Shown one piece after another: positions 63,142 to 64,000 of a DNA stretch of 64,000 nucleotides. Source of the stretch: Saccharofermentans sp. (GTDB lineage Bacteria; Bacillota; Clostridia; Saccharofermentanales; Saccharofermentanaceae); assembly GCA_024403715.1 (NCBI GenBank), contig JAKSRJ010000007.1:1-64000 (forward strand), read 5' to 3'. Under the pieces are notes generated by a model, which saw only the letters and a list, made by a program, of their open reading frames with translations, did no database searches and was not told the DNA's origin. The first letter of the stretch is position 1, and each line of letters begins with the position of its first letter. Position numbers and translations under genes: made by a program.

Positions 63142-64000
63142 TTGAAAACTTTTTTAAAAATAATTGGTGGTTTTTTCCTATATCTCATAACCACTATTTT
63201 AGTTGTATTAGTTGGCTTTTATGGCTTTCTTAAGCTTGCAATATATGGACCATCTGAGCAGTTCAGAAATCTATTTGTTTCATCAATGATGGAGTCTTCG
63301 GCAGGTCCTATTGCAATCCATACTGTGCTATCTGACGAAGAAATAAATCAAATTATGGCTAACAACCAGATTATTGAATTTGACTATATAACAGATGCAT
63401 CTCTAGTAAACATCATGAGAGATGAAGCGATTGCAGCAAATAATGCAGCTCAAGAAGCTAACAACCAAGCAATGTCAAATGAATTGGATCCTGATGGAGA
63501 TGGAATTGAAATCCACGAGATTTCAGGACCAACCTACCACGGTCAAATGTTAGTTGTTTACGATCCATCACGAGTAATCTGTGCGACTATACCTACCTAT
63601 ACACATTCAGGTGCTGGCATGACTGTAGAGCAGTTAATAAACAGATATGGAGCTGTCGCAGGTATCAATGGTGGTCAGTATGAAGATGAGAGTGGAACAG
63701 GTATCGGTGGTTGGCCTTTGGGACTAGTAATATCCCAGGGAGTTCTTTGTCATGATGGTCCATTACCAGCAGAAACTGACGAGAACGGTTATCAAATCGG
63801 AGATGGAGTTATTACTTCCTACCCTACAGTAGGCTTTAACCAAGACGACGTTTTAATCGTCGGTACTTTCGGAGCTGGATATGCTGAGGGCCTAGGTCTT
63901 CGTGATGCATGTTCATTTGGACCTGCTTTGATTGTTAATGGTGTTTCAGCCGGATATTCAGGCGTAGGCGGTGGCCTTAACCCACGTACTGCAATTGGAC
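63142..64000 (+). CDS. Membrane-anchored phosphodiester glycosidase family protein (3' end outside window)
   Basis: At least 286 residues, open to the window edge. The start is probably TTG 63142 with AGGGG 7 bp upstream, giving a Lys-rich start and a transmembrane helix at about 8-30; ATG codons at 63124/63127 lie before that site. After a linker with an acidic DPDGDGIE segment, the NAGPA-type domain (PF09992) begins at about 145: MLVVYDPSRVICATIP, then INGGQYEDE, GGWPLGLVIS and SCS-type turns to NPRTAIG. In this superfamily such proteins uncover GlcNAc-1-phosphodiesters or act on wall polymers. Substrate unknown. Confidence 0.85.
   Translation, partial: MKTFLKIIGGFFLYLITTILVVLVGFYGFLKLAIYGPSEQFRNLFVSSMMESSAGPIAIHTVLSDEEINQIMANNQIIEFDYITDASLVNIMRDEAIAANNAAQEANNQAMSNELDPDGDGIEIHEISGPTYHGQMLVVYDPSRVICATIPTYTHSGAGMTVEQLINRYGAVAGINGGQYEDESGTGIGGWPLGLVISQGVLCHDGPLPAETDENGYQIGDGVITSYPTVGFNQDDVLIVGTFGAGYAEGLGLRDACSFGPALIVNGVSAGYSGVGGGLNPRTAIG

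Noticed and set aside
1..64000. Mobile elements, CRISPR arrays, prophage or toxin-antitoxin pairs
   Set aside because: No transposase, integrase, direct-repeat array or phage gene was recognised; the window reads as ordinary chromosomal sequence with accessory surface genes.

Overview
The window is one contiguous piece of a low-GC Gram-positive chromosome. PolC, the infC-rpmI-rplT cluster with a leader attenuator, a PASTA-type Ser/Thr kinase, IreB, class A RNase P RNA and strong Shine-Dalgarno sites point to the phylum Bacillota, class Clostridia. DUF5688, DUF4214, a TQ ester-bond (VaFE) adhesin and a phosphodiester glycosidase fit a gut or rumen anaerobe of the Lachnospiraceae/Oscillospiraceae kind. 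I cannot name the family or species from this sequence. There is no mobile element, CRISPR array or prophage.

Left end (1-6480, minus strand) is an accessory surface region: a very large signal-peptide adhesin that runs off the left edge, a small acidic exported protein, a CAP-like lipoprotein and a DUF5688 protein. Next (6599-23913) is a long, tightly packed minus-strand housekeeping operon read as ispG-polC-priA-DUF2974-def-fmt-rsmB-rlmN-prkC-rsgA-rpe-thiN. It differs from the usual Bacillota layout in two ways: no PP2C phosphatase gene lies between rlmN and prkC, and PolC carries what looks like a dead exonuclease domain. Ahead of it lie an FHA membrane protein, a zinc-ribbon/DUF4214 membrane protein, an rRNA methyltransferase and a nitroreductase, then the infC-rpmI-rplT operon with a clear promoter and leader.

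The middle (28.7-41.5 kb) has two plus-strand genes (a small DMT transporter and an aminotransferase) facing a minus-strand leuCDB operon. An aquaporin, a Bacteroidetes-style PurM, rnpB, nif3, trmK, dnaG, yajC, dapB, dapA and tRNA-Val follow. sigA is absent from the dnaG-trmK junction, where it usually sits.

The right part (41.5-64 kb) holds a FliB-like protein, a csoR-copA copper operon whose copA has a nested copZ-like start, a large membrane-anchored protein with a glycosidase-like C-terminus plus a CPBP protease, the ireB-ruvX-DUF1292 cluster, mtaB and aspS. It continues with a solute-binding lipoprotein paired with a diguanylate cyclase, a plus-strand glycosyltransferase/HPr-like pair, rnr, secG, a PMCA-type Ca2+ ATPase, and a partial phosphodiester glycosidase leaving the right edge.

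The items most worth a second look are the degenerate PolC proofreading domain, the nested copZ in copA, the InlB-like tail on PrkC together with the missing phosphatase gene, the ATC start of infC, and the surface adhesin cluster. All domain calls are by eye from translated sequence. No database search or alignment was run.
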